Below, in pieces: positions 24,145 to 32,442 of a stretch of 64,000 nucleotides of DNA. Origin of the DNA: UBA6814 sp040753075 (GTDB taxonomy: Bacteria; Desulfobacterota; Desulfovibrionia; Desulfovibrionales; Desulfovibrionaceae); assembly GCA_040753075.1 (NCBI GenBank), contig JBFMHA010000012.1, positions 1 through 64,000 of the forward strand, in the 5' to 3' direction. Made by a program: the position numbers and the translations under genes. The notes under the pieces are model-generated. The model saw only the letters and a list, made by a program, of their open reading frames with translations. It had not been told where the DNA came from and did not search any database. Each line of letters opens with the position of its first letter. Positions within the stretch are counted from its first letter, which is position 1.

Positions 24145-25740
24145 CTATTCGGTGCGGGCCGCAGGCGCCAAGCCGGCGGGGGTCTTTTCGTAGGTTTCGC
24201 CGCAGGCCGGGCAGGCCAGGTCCGGGCCCAGCTTCTCGCCGCAGGCGCACACCCAGCCCATGGGCCGGGCCGGGTTGCCGTAGACCAGGGCGTGGTCAGG
24301 CACGTCCCGGGTCACCACCGCGCCCGCGCCCACGAAGGCGTAGCGGCCCACGGTGTTGCCGCAGACGATGGTGGAGTTGGCCCCCAGGGTCGCGCCCTTC
24401 CTCACCAGGGTGGGCCGCACCTCGTCCATGCGCCGGATGTGGGCCCGGGGGTTGTACACGTTGGTGAACACCATGGACGGGCCGCAGAACACGTCGTCCT
24501 CCAGGGTCACGCCCTTGTACACCGACACGTTGTTCTGGATCTTGCAGCCGTCGCCGATGGACACGTCCGGCCCCGCCACCACGTTCTGGCCCAGGTTGCA
24601 GTTGCGGCCGACGGCCGTGCCCCCCAGCACGTGGGTGAAGTGCCAGATCTTCGTGCCCTCCCCGATGCTCGCGCCCGGGTCCACCACCGCGGTCTCGTGC
24701 ACGAAGGCCGCGGGGGCCGCCGCGGGCTCGGGCCGGGCCGCGAGGCGCGCCTCGCAGCCCCGGTCCATGGAGTGCTGCGCCGCATTGAGCACCCGGAGCA
24801 CGTCCAGGCCCTCGGCCCCGTCGGTCACGGGCCGCCGTCCGGTGGCCATGCACTCCAGGAAATGGGCGCACTCGTTGCGCAGGGGTTCGGCCTGGGGGAT
24901 GTCCACCCGCTCGGCCTCGGCCTTGACCGGCACCGGCATGTTCCGCTTCCAGTTGATGGCGTGGGCGTAGAGCAGGAGCTTGTCCGCCCAGGGCAGGGTG
25001 TCGTCGAACACCGCCATCTTCTTCTCGCCCACCACCACCAGCTTCTGCTCCTTGAACGGGTGCAGCCAGGACACGAACACGTGGGCCTTGAGGCCCGAGG
25101 GGAAATCCAGGTGGGTGGTGGTCACGTCCGCGATGTCCCGGTGCAGGTAGTTGCCCCCGGTGGCCAGCACCCGCTCCGGCATCTCCCCGGCCAGGGAGAG
25201 GATCATGGAGATGTCGTGCGGCGCGAACGACCACAGGATGTTCTCCTCGCGCCGGATCTTCCCCAGGTTCAGGCGGTTGGAGTAGATGTAGTCGATGCGG
25301 CCCAGCTCCCCGGCCGCGGCCAGCTCCTTGAGCCGGATGAACACCGGGTGGTACTGGAGCAGGTGCCCCACCATGAGGGTCAGGCCCGCGGCGTCGGCCT
25401 GCCGCGCCAGGGCCGCGGCCTCGGCCTCGTCCAGGGCCAGGGGCTTCTCCACGAACACGTGCTTGCCCGCGGCCAGGGCCTCCCGGGCCACGGACGCATG
25501 GGTTTCGGCCGGGCTGGCCACCACCACGCCGGCAATGTCCTCTCGCCGCAGCACCTCGGACAGGGCCAGGCAGGTCTCCACGTCCGGGTACTGCTCGCGG
25601 AAGGCGTCCAGCACGGTCTCGTTGGTGTCGCAGATGAGCCGCAGGGCTCCCAGCGCGGCGAAGTTCCGCACCAGGTTCTTGCCCCAGTAGCCGGAGCCGA
25701 TGACGGCGACCCGGGGCGTGCTTGCAGTTGGTTCGCTCAC
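24145..25740 (-). CDS. Fused Gfo/Idh sugar 3-dehydrogenase and hexapeptide N-acetyltransferase (WbpB-WbpD-like)
   Basis: 531 residues. Residues about 1-340 are a Gfo/Idh/MocA oxidoreductase: Rossmann GSGYWGKNLVRNF, catalytic VFVEKP, and SFAPHDISM in the sugar-binding half. Residues about 345-531 are a left-handed beta-helix acetyltransferase (SIGEGTKIWHF, VGRNCNLGQNVV, LGANSTIVCGNTVG) closed by a small Cys pair domain (CACG...CPACG), as in WbpD/WlbB. In most bacteria these are two proteins: the first oxidises the sugar at C3, the second acetylates the 3-amino group made by WbpE. Between the two domains lies an Ala/Pro linker. GTG 25740 is chosen because the Rossmann motif starts at residue 11 and AGGA precedes it. 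Start and boundaries are inferred. Confidence 0.9.
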   Translation of the reverse strand: MSEPTASTPRVAVIGSGYWGKNLVRNFAALGALRLICDTNETVLDAFREQYPDVETCLALSEVLRREDIAGVVVASPAETHASVAREALAAGKHVFVEKPLALDEAEAAALARQADAAGLTLMVGHLLQYHPVFIRLKELAAAGELGRIDYIYSNRLNLGKIRREENILWSFAPHDISMILSLAGEMPERVLATGGNYLHRDIADVTTTHLDFPSGLKAHVFVSWLHPFKEQKLVVVGEKKMAVFDDTLPWADKLLLYAHAINWKRNMPVPVKAEAERVDIPQAEPLRNECAHFLECMATGRRPVTDGAEGLDVLRVLNAAQHSMDRGCEARLAARPEPAAAPAAFVHETAVVDPGASIGEGTKIWHFTHVLGGTAVGRNCNLGQNVVAGPDVSIGDGCKIQNNVSVYKGVTLEDDVFCGPSMVFTNVYNPRAHIRRMDEVRPTLVRKGATLGANSTIVCGNTVGRYAFVGAGAVVTRDVPDHALVYGNPARPMGWVCACGEKLGPDLACPACGETYEKTPAGLAPAARTE

Positions 25741-25778
25741 AGTTCCTATCCTCTCGTTCGGTGGTTGGTACGCCCGTC

Positions 25779-26939
25779 TCAGGCCAGCACGCGCTCCATG
25801 ACCGCGGCCATGGTCTCCCCGGCCCGGCCGGAGCCATAGAAATCCGCATCGGCGGGAACGGTCAACACCCGCATCCTGTCCAGGGCCCGCAGGATATCCT
25901 CCTTCCGGGTCCCGGCCACCACGTTGCAGCCCGCCTCCACCAGCTCCACCCATTCGGTTTCGTCGCGCACGGTCACGCAGGGCACGCCGTGGAAGAAGGC
26001 CTCCTTCTGCACCCCGCCCGAGTCGGTGCAGACCACCCGGGCGTCCATCTCCAGCCGCACCATGTCCAGGTAGCTCAGGGGCTCGGTCACGGTGATGCCG
26101 TCCAAAAGCTCATTGGCCCGCCCGCACCGGTCCAGCACCGCCCTGGTGCGGGGGTGAAGGGGCAGGACCACGGGCAGATCCCGGGCGGCCTCGGCCAGTG
26201 CGCCCAGAATTCCCTCCAGCCGGGCCGGGTCGTCGGTATTCTCGGCCCGGTGCACCGTGGCCAGGACGTAGCCCCGGGACTCGAGGCCCATGTCCTCCAG
26301 CACCCGGCTCCCGGCCCGAGCCCTGTCCGCGTAGTACCGGGCCGCGTCGTACATCACGTCGCCCACGTTGGCCACCAGGGGGCCGGACAGGTCGCCCAGC
26401 CGGGGCAGGCCCGCGGCCGCGGCGGGGTCCAGGAGCCGGCCGCCGACGGCGGGGTCGGGGAAGCCCTCCCGCTTCAGGTTGGCCACCGCCGTGACGGTGG
26501 GCGCGAAAAGGACTGCGGACACGTGGTCGGCCAGGACCCGGTTGACCTCCTCGGGCATGGCCCGGTTGAAGGACCGCAGCCCCGCCTCCACGTGGAAGAC
26601 CGGGATGTGCAGCTTGGCCGCGGCCAGGGCTCCGGCCAGGGTGGAGTTGGTGTCCCCGAGCACCACCACCGCGGCGGGACGGTCCTCCAGAAGCGCGGCC
26701 TCCACCCGCTCCAGGATGCGGCCGGTCATGGCCCCGTGCGAGCCGGAGCCCACGCCCAGGCTGCGCGCCGGGGCGGGGATGCCCAACTCGTCGAAGAAGA
26801 CCTGGGACATGTTGCGATCGTAGTGCTGGCCAGTGTGCACCAGGCTCGGCCGCAGCCGACCTCCCCCCTTCAGGGCGCGGACCACCATGGCGGCCTTGAT
26901 GAATTGGGGCCGGGCTCCGGCGATGATCGAGATGTTCAT
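25779..26939 (-). CDS. UDP-GlcNAc/UDP-GlcNAc3NAcA 2-epimerase, non-hydrolysing (WbpI/WecB-like)
   Basis: 386 residues. N-terminal IIAGARPQFIKAAMVVRAL, central FHVEAGLRSF and MPEEVNRVLAD, and the C-terminal LPLHPRTR and TDSGGVQKEAFFHGVPC motifs mark the non-hydrolysing 2-epimerase family. Next to the WbpE-like and WbpB/D-like genes the likely reaction is inversion at C2 of UDP-2,3-diacetamido-glucuronic acid to the manno form, as WbpI does. An insertion of about 25 residues rich in Pro/Ala sits between FPDPAV and NVGDVMYDA. ATG 26939 overlaps the stop of the glycosyltransferase before it (ATGA). Conversion of plain UDP-GlcNAc to UDP-ManNAc is the alternative. Confidence 0.92.
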   Translation of the reverse strand: MNISIIAGARPQFIKAAMVVRALKGGGRLRPSLVHTGQHYDRNMSQVFFDELGIPAPARSLGVGSGSHGAMTGRILERVEAALLEDRPAAVVVLGDTNSTLAGALAAAKLHIPVFHVEAGLRSFNRAMPEEVNRVLADHVSAVLFAPTVTAVANLKREGFPDPAVGGRLLDPAAAAGLPRLGDLSGPLVANVGDVMYDAARYYADRARAGSRVLEDMGLESRGYVLATVHRAENTDDPARLEGILGALAEAARDLPVVLPLHPRTRAVLDRCGRANELLDGITVTEPLSYLDMVRLEMDARVVCTDSGGVQKEAFFHGVPCVTVRDETEWVELVEAGCNVVAGTRKEDILRALDRMRVLTVPADADFYGSGRAGETMAAVMERVLA

Positions 26940-28192
26940 GGTTGCTCCTTTCCTTGCCCCGGAGGCGCGGCGCCGGGCCGGGCGGCCAGGCCGCGCAATA
27001 TCGCCAGTTCCTGCCCAACCCGTTCGCCCCAGGTGGGGATGAACCCCCGGGACGCCTCCCGGATGCGTTCGCGCATGCGCTGCCGCCGGCCGGGGTCGCG
27101 GTGCAGGACGAGCAACTCGCGGGCCAGGGCCGCGATGTCGTCGGCGTGAGGGATGCGGGCCACCGCGTCCTCGGGCACCAGCGCGTCGGTGGCGAGATCC
27201 ACGCCGGTGTCCGGCCGGGAGCGGGGGAACACCATGCACGCCCCGGCCCGCATGGCCTCCAGGTTGGCGTTGGACAGGTTGCCCAGGCGGTTCAGAGACA
27301 CATACACGTCCGCCCGCCGATGCACCCAGGGAATCTGGACGTGGGGCAGGCGGTCGATGAAAGTCACCGCGCCGCCGGCCCCGCCCTCCCCGACCAGGCG
27401 GCGCATGTCCTGGCCCAGGGACCCGGCGCCCACCACCAACGCGTGCAACCCCTCGGGCGCCTCGGACCAGGCGGCCAGGAAACCGCGCATGAACTCCATG
27501 GCCCCCTTGTCGCGCTCCAGCTTGCCCACTGCGGCCACCACCGTGCGGTCCGCAGGCAGGGCGGCCAGGGCCGGGTCCATGGGCGGCAGATCCGCAGGCA
27601 GATCCACGCCGTTCACCAGGAGTTCCTTGCGCACCCCGGGATTGAAGGCCCGAACCAGCCACCCTTCGCCCCCGCTGCCGTCCTGGGTGCAGACCACGCA
27701 GGCGAAGGGCGAACGGTAGGCCCAGCGGGAAACCTTGTGGACCAGGCGCTTGCCCACCAGGGCCTCACGCTGGGCCGGGTAGACCCCCATGACCCGCAGC
27801 ACCGTGGGGATGCGCGTGTAGCGCGCCACCAGGGCCGCGGCCAGGAAGTTGGCGCTGGTGAAGTAGGCCACGTCCGGCCGCTCACGCCGCGCCGCGGCGA
27901 ACAAGGCCAGGCTCTGGGCCGCCTCGTTGCGATACTCCCCCATCCTGCCGGCTCCGCCCCGCCGGGCCAGAACTCGCAGGGGCGTGCGCAGCCCCTGTAC
28001 GGGAATCTCGGCGTCCCCCCTGCCCCAAGGCATGTAAGATTCCTTGTGGGTCAGCACGAAGACCGGATCCTCGGCCGCATCCAGCGCCTCCATAAGCTTG
28101 TAGATGGTGGGCGCGCCAGTGGGCCGCCACCGCCGCTCGGCCAGGGAGGTTTCGAACCCGGAAAACAGGCGCAGTCCGCAGAAGACCTTCAC
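26936..28192 (-). CDS. Glycosyltransferase, GT-B fold (GT4-like)
   Basis: 418 residues. The C-terminal half shows a GT4-like donor domain: AAVGKLERDKG, a HRRADVYVSLNRLGNLSNANLEAMRAGACMV block where Glu of the E-x7-E motif is recognisable, and a trailing helix. The N-terminal half is less conserved. Start GTG 28192 is chosen since it overlaps the previous stop (GTGA) and follows GAGAGGGGG; the frame is open upstream to 28471 but that part is the shadow of the next gene. It ends in an ATGA overlap with the epimerase. Sugar specificity is unknown. Confidence 0.85.
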   Translation of the reverse strand: MKVFCGLRLFSGFETSLAERRWRPTGAPTIYKLMEALDAAEDPVFVLTHKESYMPWGRGDAEIPVQGLRTPLRVLARRGGAGRMGEYRNEAAQSLALFAAARRERPDVAYFTSANFLAAALVARYTRIPTVLRVMGVYPAQREALVGKRLVHKVSRWAYRSPFACVVCTQDGSGGEGWLVRAFNPGVRKELLVNGVDLPADLPPMDPALAALPADRTVVAAVGKLERDKGAMEFMRGFLAAWSEAPEGLHALVVGAGSLGQDMRRLVGEGGAGGAVTFIDRLPHVQIPWVHRRADVYVSLNRLGNLSNANLEAMRAGACMVFPRSRPDTGVDLATDALVPEDAVARIPHADDIAALARELLVLHRDPGRRQRMRERIREASRGFIPTWGERVGQELAILRGLAARPGAAPPGQGKEQP

Positions 28193-29478
28193 GGCGCCCC
28201 CTCTCCGCGGCCGGAACATCCCGAGGCAAGCTCGACCAACCCGTTCCGGAAGGACGTCTCGGCTTCCGGCGCAAAGCGAGCCGGAAGCCCGAACAGGCCC
28301 AGGCTGCGGTCGGTTTCGTAGCCGCCCTGGGCCAGGGCTGCGACGTCGGGGAGGTAGCCCGCCATCCCCCCGGCGCACCCCACCGGCACCACCCAGCAGC
28401 TCGGCTCCAGCCGGCTGCGCAGCCACCGGGCATGGGAGGAGAATACCTCGGCCCCGGCGGCCAACAGGCACAGCCCGGGCCCCAGGCGCAGGCCCTGGAC
28501 CGCGACCTCGGCCGCGGACCCGTCCTCCAGGGGCAGCGCCAGATCCGCAGTCCTGCCCGCGGAGTCCGGGCGGACGCCCCGCTCCTCGGTCCAGGACTCC
28601 ACGTCGTCGGCCAGGCCCCGGGCGAACGCCTCCACCACCTCGGGCGGGTTGCCGCGACGGAAGAGCAGCGGGTCGAAAAGGCGGCGGTAGAGCCAGACCA
28701 GGGGGCCATCCTCGGCCAGGGAGGGCCTGCGCACCAGGGCCGGCCGCAGATCCCCGGAAAAGCCCTGGAGAAAGACGGTCACCAGCCCGGAGCCGCGCCG
28801 GCGGGCCAGTTCGCGGGCCAGGGCCCCGGGATAGTCTGCGGACACGGCCCGGCCATCGCCCACGGTGGGATGGCAGGGGATGTTGAGCAGCACCCCGAGG
28901 GGGCTGCCGTCGTCCTCGGCAGTGACCCAGACCGCTGTACCCGTGGCGTCCAGGGGCGCGCTGAAGTCCGGACGGTTGGCCACGGTCCGGCGAAGGCGGC
29001 CCCGGCGCAGCGCCTCAAGGTCCAGAATGGCCCTGCGCCGCACCACCACGCCCCGGCAGGGCCCCCGCCGGGCCGTGAGACGGGCCGGCCGAGCCGCGGC
29101 CACAGCCTGGGCCAGGGCCTCTTCCGCCCAGTCCAGGAGCAGGCCGGCATACTCCCGATCCTCAGGATATCCATCCCCGGTGCCGGGACGAACCTGGGGC
29201 GCGGCATGGGTATGGGTTGCGGCCAGCAGGAAATTTTCCGGCTTGATCCCGAAACGCTCCGCAGCCCTCCGGCGCAGTTCCTGGGTCATCTCCGAAGTGA
29301 CCCAGAGCGCGTCCAAACTGACCACCCCGGCCCGGCTCCCGGCCTCCAGATAGGCAGCGCAGGCGTGCAGGTGATCGCCCACCCGGTTGCCCTCCGGGCC
29401 GGGCGGCGGAGCGCCGAAAAGCCTCGTCCCAGAACCGGGGGAGATGCGCACCCGAGAGAATCCGGCCAGCATGGCCAT
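28189..29478 (-). CDS. Neutral/alkaline ceramidase-family hydrolase-like protein
   Basis: 429 residues, resembling the N-terminal catalytic domain of neutral ceramidases. Visible elements in order: SRVRISPGSGTRLFG, the metal-site motif THTHAAPQ (about 90), a second His in NIPCHPTVGD, and GFSGDLRP. In characterised ceramidases the last motif is GDxSP with a catalytic Ser; here the position is Arg, so amide hydrolysis is uncertain. No signal peptide is evident, so it may act in the cytoplasm. It sits between the acyl carrier protein and a glycosyltransferase, and is coupled to the latter by a 4-nt overlap. A role in transferring or removing an N-acyl group on a sugar is an inference from this context. 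Confidence 0.7.
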   Translation of the reverse strand: MAMLAGFSRVRISPGSGTRLFGAPPPGPEGNRVGDHLHACAAYLEAGSRAGVVSLDALWVTSEMTQELRRRAAERFGIKPENFLLAATHTHAAPQVRPGTGDGYPEDREYAGLLLDWAEEALAQAVAAARPARLTARRGPCRGVVVRRRAILDLEALRRGRLRRTVANRPDFSAPLDATGTAVWVTAEDDGSPLGVLLNIPCHPTVGDGRAVSADYPGALARELARRRGSGLVTVFLQGFSGDLRPALVRRPSLAEDGPLVWLYRRLFDPLLFRRGNPPEVVEAFARGLADDVESWTEERGVRPDSAGRTADLALPLEDGSAAEVAVQGLRLGPGLCLLAAGAEVFSSHARWLRSRLEPSCWVVPVGCAGGMAGYLPDVAALAQGGYETDRSLGLFGLPARFAPEAETSFRNGLVELASGCSGRGEGAP

Positions 29479-29494
29479 GCTCCGCTCCCCAGCC

Positions 29495-29728
29495 CTAGCC
29501 CTTCTTGGACGCCAGGTACGACGCCAACTGGCCAAGGGTTTCGATAGGCTCCTCCACGAAGGCCTCGTCCGGAATCTGGACCCCGGTGCTCTCCTCCAGA
29601 GAGAACAGGAAGTTCATGGTGTCCAGGGAATCCAGACCCACGTCCTTGAGACGGGTTTCCGGGGTGAATTCACCCTTGCGCTCGAACTTGGAGTGCAGGA
29701 CGCCGATGATGGTGGCGAACATGTCCAT
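29495..29728 (-). CDS. Acyl carrier protein of the surface-glycan cluster
   Basis: 77 residues, acidic four-helix carrier protein. The phosphopantetheine attachment site is VGLDSLDTMNF, with Ser near residue 34. It is located 5 nt behind a KAS III gene and before a ceramidase-family gene, far from any fab operon, so it is a specialised carrier and not the housekeeping ACP. It presumably holds a short acyl chain for modification of a glycan component. ATG 29728 (MDMF) is the only plausible start. Confidence 0.93.
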   Translation of the reverse strand: MDMFATIIGVLHSKFERKGEFTPETRLKDVGLDSLDTMNFLFSLEESTGVQIPDEAFVEEPIETLGQLASYLASKKG

Positions 29729-29733
29729 GTCGT

Positions 29734-30714
29734 CTACTCCTTGGGGAAGGTGATGGTGGTGGCGGCCCAGGAGAGGCCCACGCCGAAGCCAGCCGCGAGC
29801 ACGGTGCGGCCGGCCAGCCGGCCCTCGGCCGCCAGGCGCTCCAGGGTCGCGGGAATGGTGGAGGACACGGTGTTGCCGGTATCCTCCAGAACCACCGGCA
29901 CTTTGTTCTCGGGCAGGCCCATGTGCTTGGCCAGGTTGGCGAGCATGAAGCGGCTGGCCTGGTGGAACACGAAAAGGTCCACGTCCTCCTGGGCCAGGCC
30001 GTTGGCCGCCAGGCAGCGCCGCACGCAATCCGGAACCCGGCGCATCATGAAATTGAAGATGGCCTTGCCGTCCATGCGCAGGCCGTTTTCGCCCACCGGT
30101 GGGTCCAGGGGCCGCCGCCCCCCGCCGCCGCGGATGATGAGGCTCGCCGCCCCCGAGCCATCGCTGCCGAAGACGAAGCGGCCTATGCGTCCCCCGGCCC
30201 CGGAGCGCAGCAGGGTGGCGGCCGCGGCGTCGCCGAACAGGGGCGAGGTGGCCCGGTCCGCAGGGTCGATGAACTTGGAGTAGGTCTCGGCGGTAATGAG
30301 CAGGGCGCAGTCCAGCCCTTCGGCGGCCATCATGGAGCGCACCGCGGACAGCCCCACCACCCAGCCCGAGCAGCCCTGGCCGATGTCGAAGGCGGCCGTG
30401 GTCTGGGGCAGGCCCAGGGCGTGCTGCACGATGTTGGCCGTGGCCGGCAGGCGGTAGTCCGGGGTCTGAGTGCATACCACCAGGAGCTGCACCTCCCCGG
30501 GATCCGCCACGCCTTTCTCGAAGAGCTTGCGCGCCGCCGCCGCGGCAAGGTCCGACACCGTCTCCTCCGGTGCGGCCACGGCGCGGGTGCGCACCCCCAC
30601 CTTGTCGCGCAGGAACTCAAGTTCAAATCCGAAGCGCTCGGCCAGTTCGGCGTTGTCCTGCCGTCCGGCGGGAAAATGGCAGGCGATGTGGGCTATGCCC
30701 GGCGTGCTGTTCAT
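29734..30714 (-). CDS. 3-oxoacyl-ACP synthase III (FabH-like)
   Basis: 326 residues, thiolase fold, normal KAS III length. The catalytic triad is intact: Cys in DIGQGCSGWV (about 114), His in FVFHQASRFM and Asn in DTGNTVSS. It should condense an acyl-CoA with a malonyl-ACP, most likely the ACP encoded next to it. Its start overlaps the stop of the preceding unknown gene by 4 nt. The isolated KAS III-ACP pair inside a glycan cluster implies a made-to-order acyl substituent, for example a 3-oxo or 3-hydroxy short chain, but no dedicated ketoreductase is present nearby. Confidence 0.93.
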   Translation of the reverse strand: MNSTPGIAHIACHFPAGRQDNAELAERFGFELEFLRDKVGVRTRAVAAPEETVSDLAAAAARKLFEKGVADPGEVQLLVVCTQTPDYRLPATANIVQHALGLPQTTAAFDIGQGCSGWVVGLSAVRSMMAAEGLDCALLITAETYSKFIDPADRATSPLFGDAAAATLLRSGAGGRIGRFVFGSDGSGAASLIIRGGGGRRPLDPPVGENGLRMDGKAIFNFMMRRVPDCVRRCLAANGLAQEDVDLFVFHQASRFMLANLAKHMGLPENKVPVVLEDTGNTVSSTIPATLERLAAEGRLAGRTVLAAGFGVGLSWAATTITFPKE

Positions 30715-31391
30715 GGGTTCGGCTCCGGTTGGAATGCGTAACAGATGAGGCAGCGGGCCTCGCCGCCCGGCCAGGAGATGCAGGCCAGGTTCAGGGTGTA
30801 GGCGAGCCCCCCCCCGGAGCGCCGCCCCCGCAAAGACAGGGAGATGCCGACTTGGCCCGGAAGGAGGCCTCCGCGGCCCGGAGTGGGCAGGCCTTCCAGA
30901 TAGGTGAAGCGGATGGAGGCGGGATTCCCCCCGCGCTCTTGGAGAAACCTGGCGTGTATGGCCTTGTTGGCCTCCACCAGGCCGTCCAGCAGGCCCCGGG
31001 CGTCGAGTCCCGGGCGCAGCACCGCCTCCCCCGCGAAATCTCCGGTCGGGACGAGGCGCTCCACCACCGAGGCCGGGGCCGGAGCTCGGCGCAGGATGCG
31101 CCCTCCCTGCTCCAGAAAGGCCCAGCCCGAAACCTGGCCGGCGGCATCGCGCACGGCCAGGGAGGCCGATGCCTCTGGACCCCCTGCCCCGGCTGGGCTA
31201 TCCTCGATCCGGACCCACCGGCCGTTGCGCTCCACCTCCCGCAAGAGCTTCAAGGAGTCCACCCGCTCCGGGGCCGGGTACTCCGCGGGACGGGATCCCG
31301 CCAGGTCCAGGTAAAAGGAGAGCAGGTCCGCGCCCCGGATGTAGGGCCTGCCTCCCTTGTATGCCAGATCGGAGAATACTTTTCCCTGCAT
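30711..31391 (-). CDS. Unknown protein at the head of the acyl module
   Basis: 226 residues, no signal peptide and no membrane segment. I do not recognise the family. Third-position G/C is high and the reading frame is translationally coupled to the KAS III gene (4-nt overlap), so it is a real gene. The N-terminal segment YKGGRPYIRGADLLSFYLDL and the ending GEARCLICYAFQPEPNP are the most distinctive parts; the middle reads like a beta-rich fold with EKG/GGR turns. Co-location with KAS III and ACP suggests a job in making, reducing or transferring the acyl group; a hotdog-type dehydratase or thioesterase is one guess that I cannot support by motif. Confidence 0.6.
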   Translation of the reverse strand: MQGKVFSDLAYKGGRPYIRGADLLSFYLDLAGSRPAEYPAPERVDSLKLLREVERNGRWVRIEDSPAGAGGPEASASLAVRDAAGQVSGWAFLEQGGRILRRAPAPASVVERLVPTGDFAGEAVLRPGLDARGLLDGLVEANKAIHARFLQERGGNPASIRFTYLEGLPTPGRGGLLPGQVGISLSLRGRRSGGGLAYTLNLACISWPGGEARCLICYAFQPEPNP

Positions 31392-31405
31392 GAGGGTTAC
31401 CGTCC

Positions 31406-32437
31406 ATGCCCGAATTTATCCTGCGCCGCACCGAGCCGACCGACGCGGCGGCGCTGAACGCCCTCTACCGCCACCACACAGGCATCGCGCGAACCGCGGA
31501 GCAATTCGCCTGGGAGTGGCTCGCCGGCCCCTTCGGCCCGGCCCCCTCCTGGGTTCTCGTGCACCGTGAAAGCGGCAGCCTGGCCGCCCACCACGGCGTC
31601 GTCCCCACCCCGCTCTGGGCCGGCGGCCGGGTGTTGCGCGCCGCGCGCACCGAAAACAGCATGGTCGCCCCCGAGTTCGCCAGGCAGGTCAACTATCTGG
31701 CCCACGAGGCCTCCCTGCTCAAGAAGCTCCTGGCCGAATACGACCTGGTGTTCACCACCACAGGCAAGGGCGCGCCCGGGGCCATCCGCAAACGCCTGGG
31801 GTACGCGCCCGTCGGGCGCTGGCGCAGCTTCGTGCTGCACGAGCCGCTGTCCTACCTGGTCCTGCGCGGCCTGGGCCGGCTGGCCCGGCCTGCGGCGGCC
31901 CTGCTCCCGGCCCGCGCTCCCGAGCCGGGACCGGGCTGGGACCTGGAGATGGACGCCTCCCCTGCGGCCATCTCCGCCCTGTGGGAACAGGCCGCGCCCG
32001 GGCACGGGCTGTGCGCCCACCGCTCGGAGGCGCACCTCTCCTGGCGCCTCAACGCCAATCCCTATCACCGCTACACCCTGGCCCTGGCCCGCAAGGACGA
32101 CCGCGCCGCGGGCTTCGCCGCCTGGCGCAGCGCCCCGACCGCGCACGGGGCCGAGGAGGTGATGGTGGAGGACCTCTTCACCCTGGACAACACTCCGGAA
32201 TCCTGCCGGGCGGTGCTGGCCCTGGTGATCCGCAGCCTGGACCGCCGCCCGGCGCGGGTGGCGCTGCGCGCCGTAGAGGCCGACTCCGCCCTGTGCGCCG
32301 CGGCCAACAGCCTGCTGCCGGCCCGCCACCGCCGTAGCGAACGCGGCCTCGGCGCGGAATTCCTGGTGCGCAGCGCCCAGACCCTGCCCCAGGATCGACC
32401 GGAGCTCACCATGCTCTGCGCCGAGGGCATAGAATAG
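31406..32437 (+). CDS. GNAT-family N-acyltransferase on the opposite strand
   Basis: 343 residues. The N-terminus (EFILRRTEPTDAAALNALYRHH) is a typical GNAT opening, and a CoA-binding-like GKGAPGAIRKRLGY segment sits near residue 118, in the place of the usual R/Q-x2-G-x-G/A loop. A second half with its own GNAT-like character follows. It is the only plus-strand gene inside the cluster; its ATG lies 14 nt from the divergent start of the unknown gene, and its stop 5 nt from the asparagine synthase homologue. GAGGG precedes the start. It may use the acyl product of the neighbouring KAS III-ACP pair, an inference from location. Confidence 0.75.
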   Translation: MPEFILRRTEPTDAAALNALYRHHTGIARTAEQFAWEWLAGPFGPAPSWVLVHRESGSLAAHHGVVPTPLWAGGRVLRAARTENSMVAPEFARQVNYLAHEASLLKKLLAEYDLVFTTTGKGAPGAIRKRLGYAPVGRWRSFVLHEPLSYLVLRGLGRLARPAAALLPARAPEPGPGWDLEMDASPAAISALWEQAAPGHGLCAHRSEAHLSWRLNANPYHRYTLALARKDDRAAGFAAWRSAPTAHGAEEVMVEDLFTLDNTPESCRAVLALVIRSLDRRPARVALRAVEADSALCAAANSLLPARHRRSERGLGAEFLVRSAQTLPQDRPELTMLCAEGIE

Positions 32438-32442
32438 GCGCA

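Noticed and set aside
22150..25839. A 1229-codon open frame on the plus strand, rich in Gly, His, Arg and Gln.
   Set aside because: It is antisense to well-supported genes (aminotransferase, WbpB/D fusion, transporter). High GC removes stop codons; the composition and lack of motifs are typical of shadow frames.
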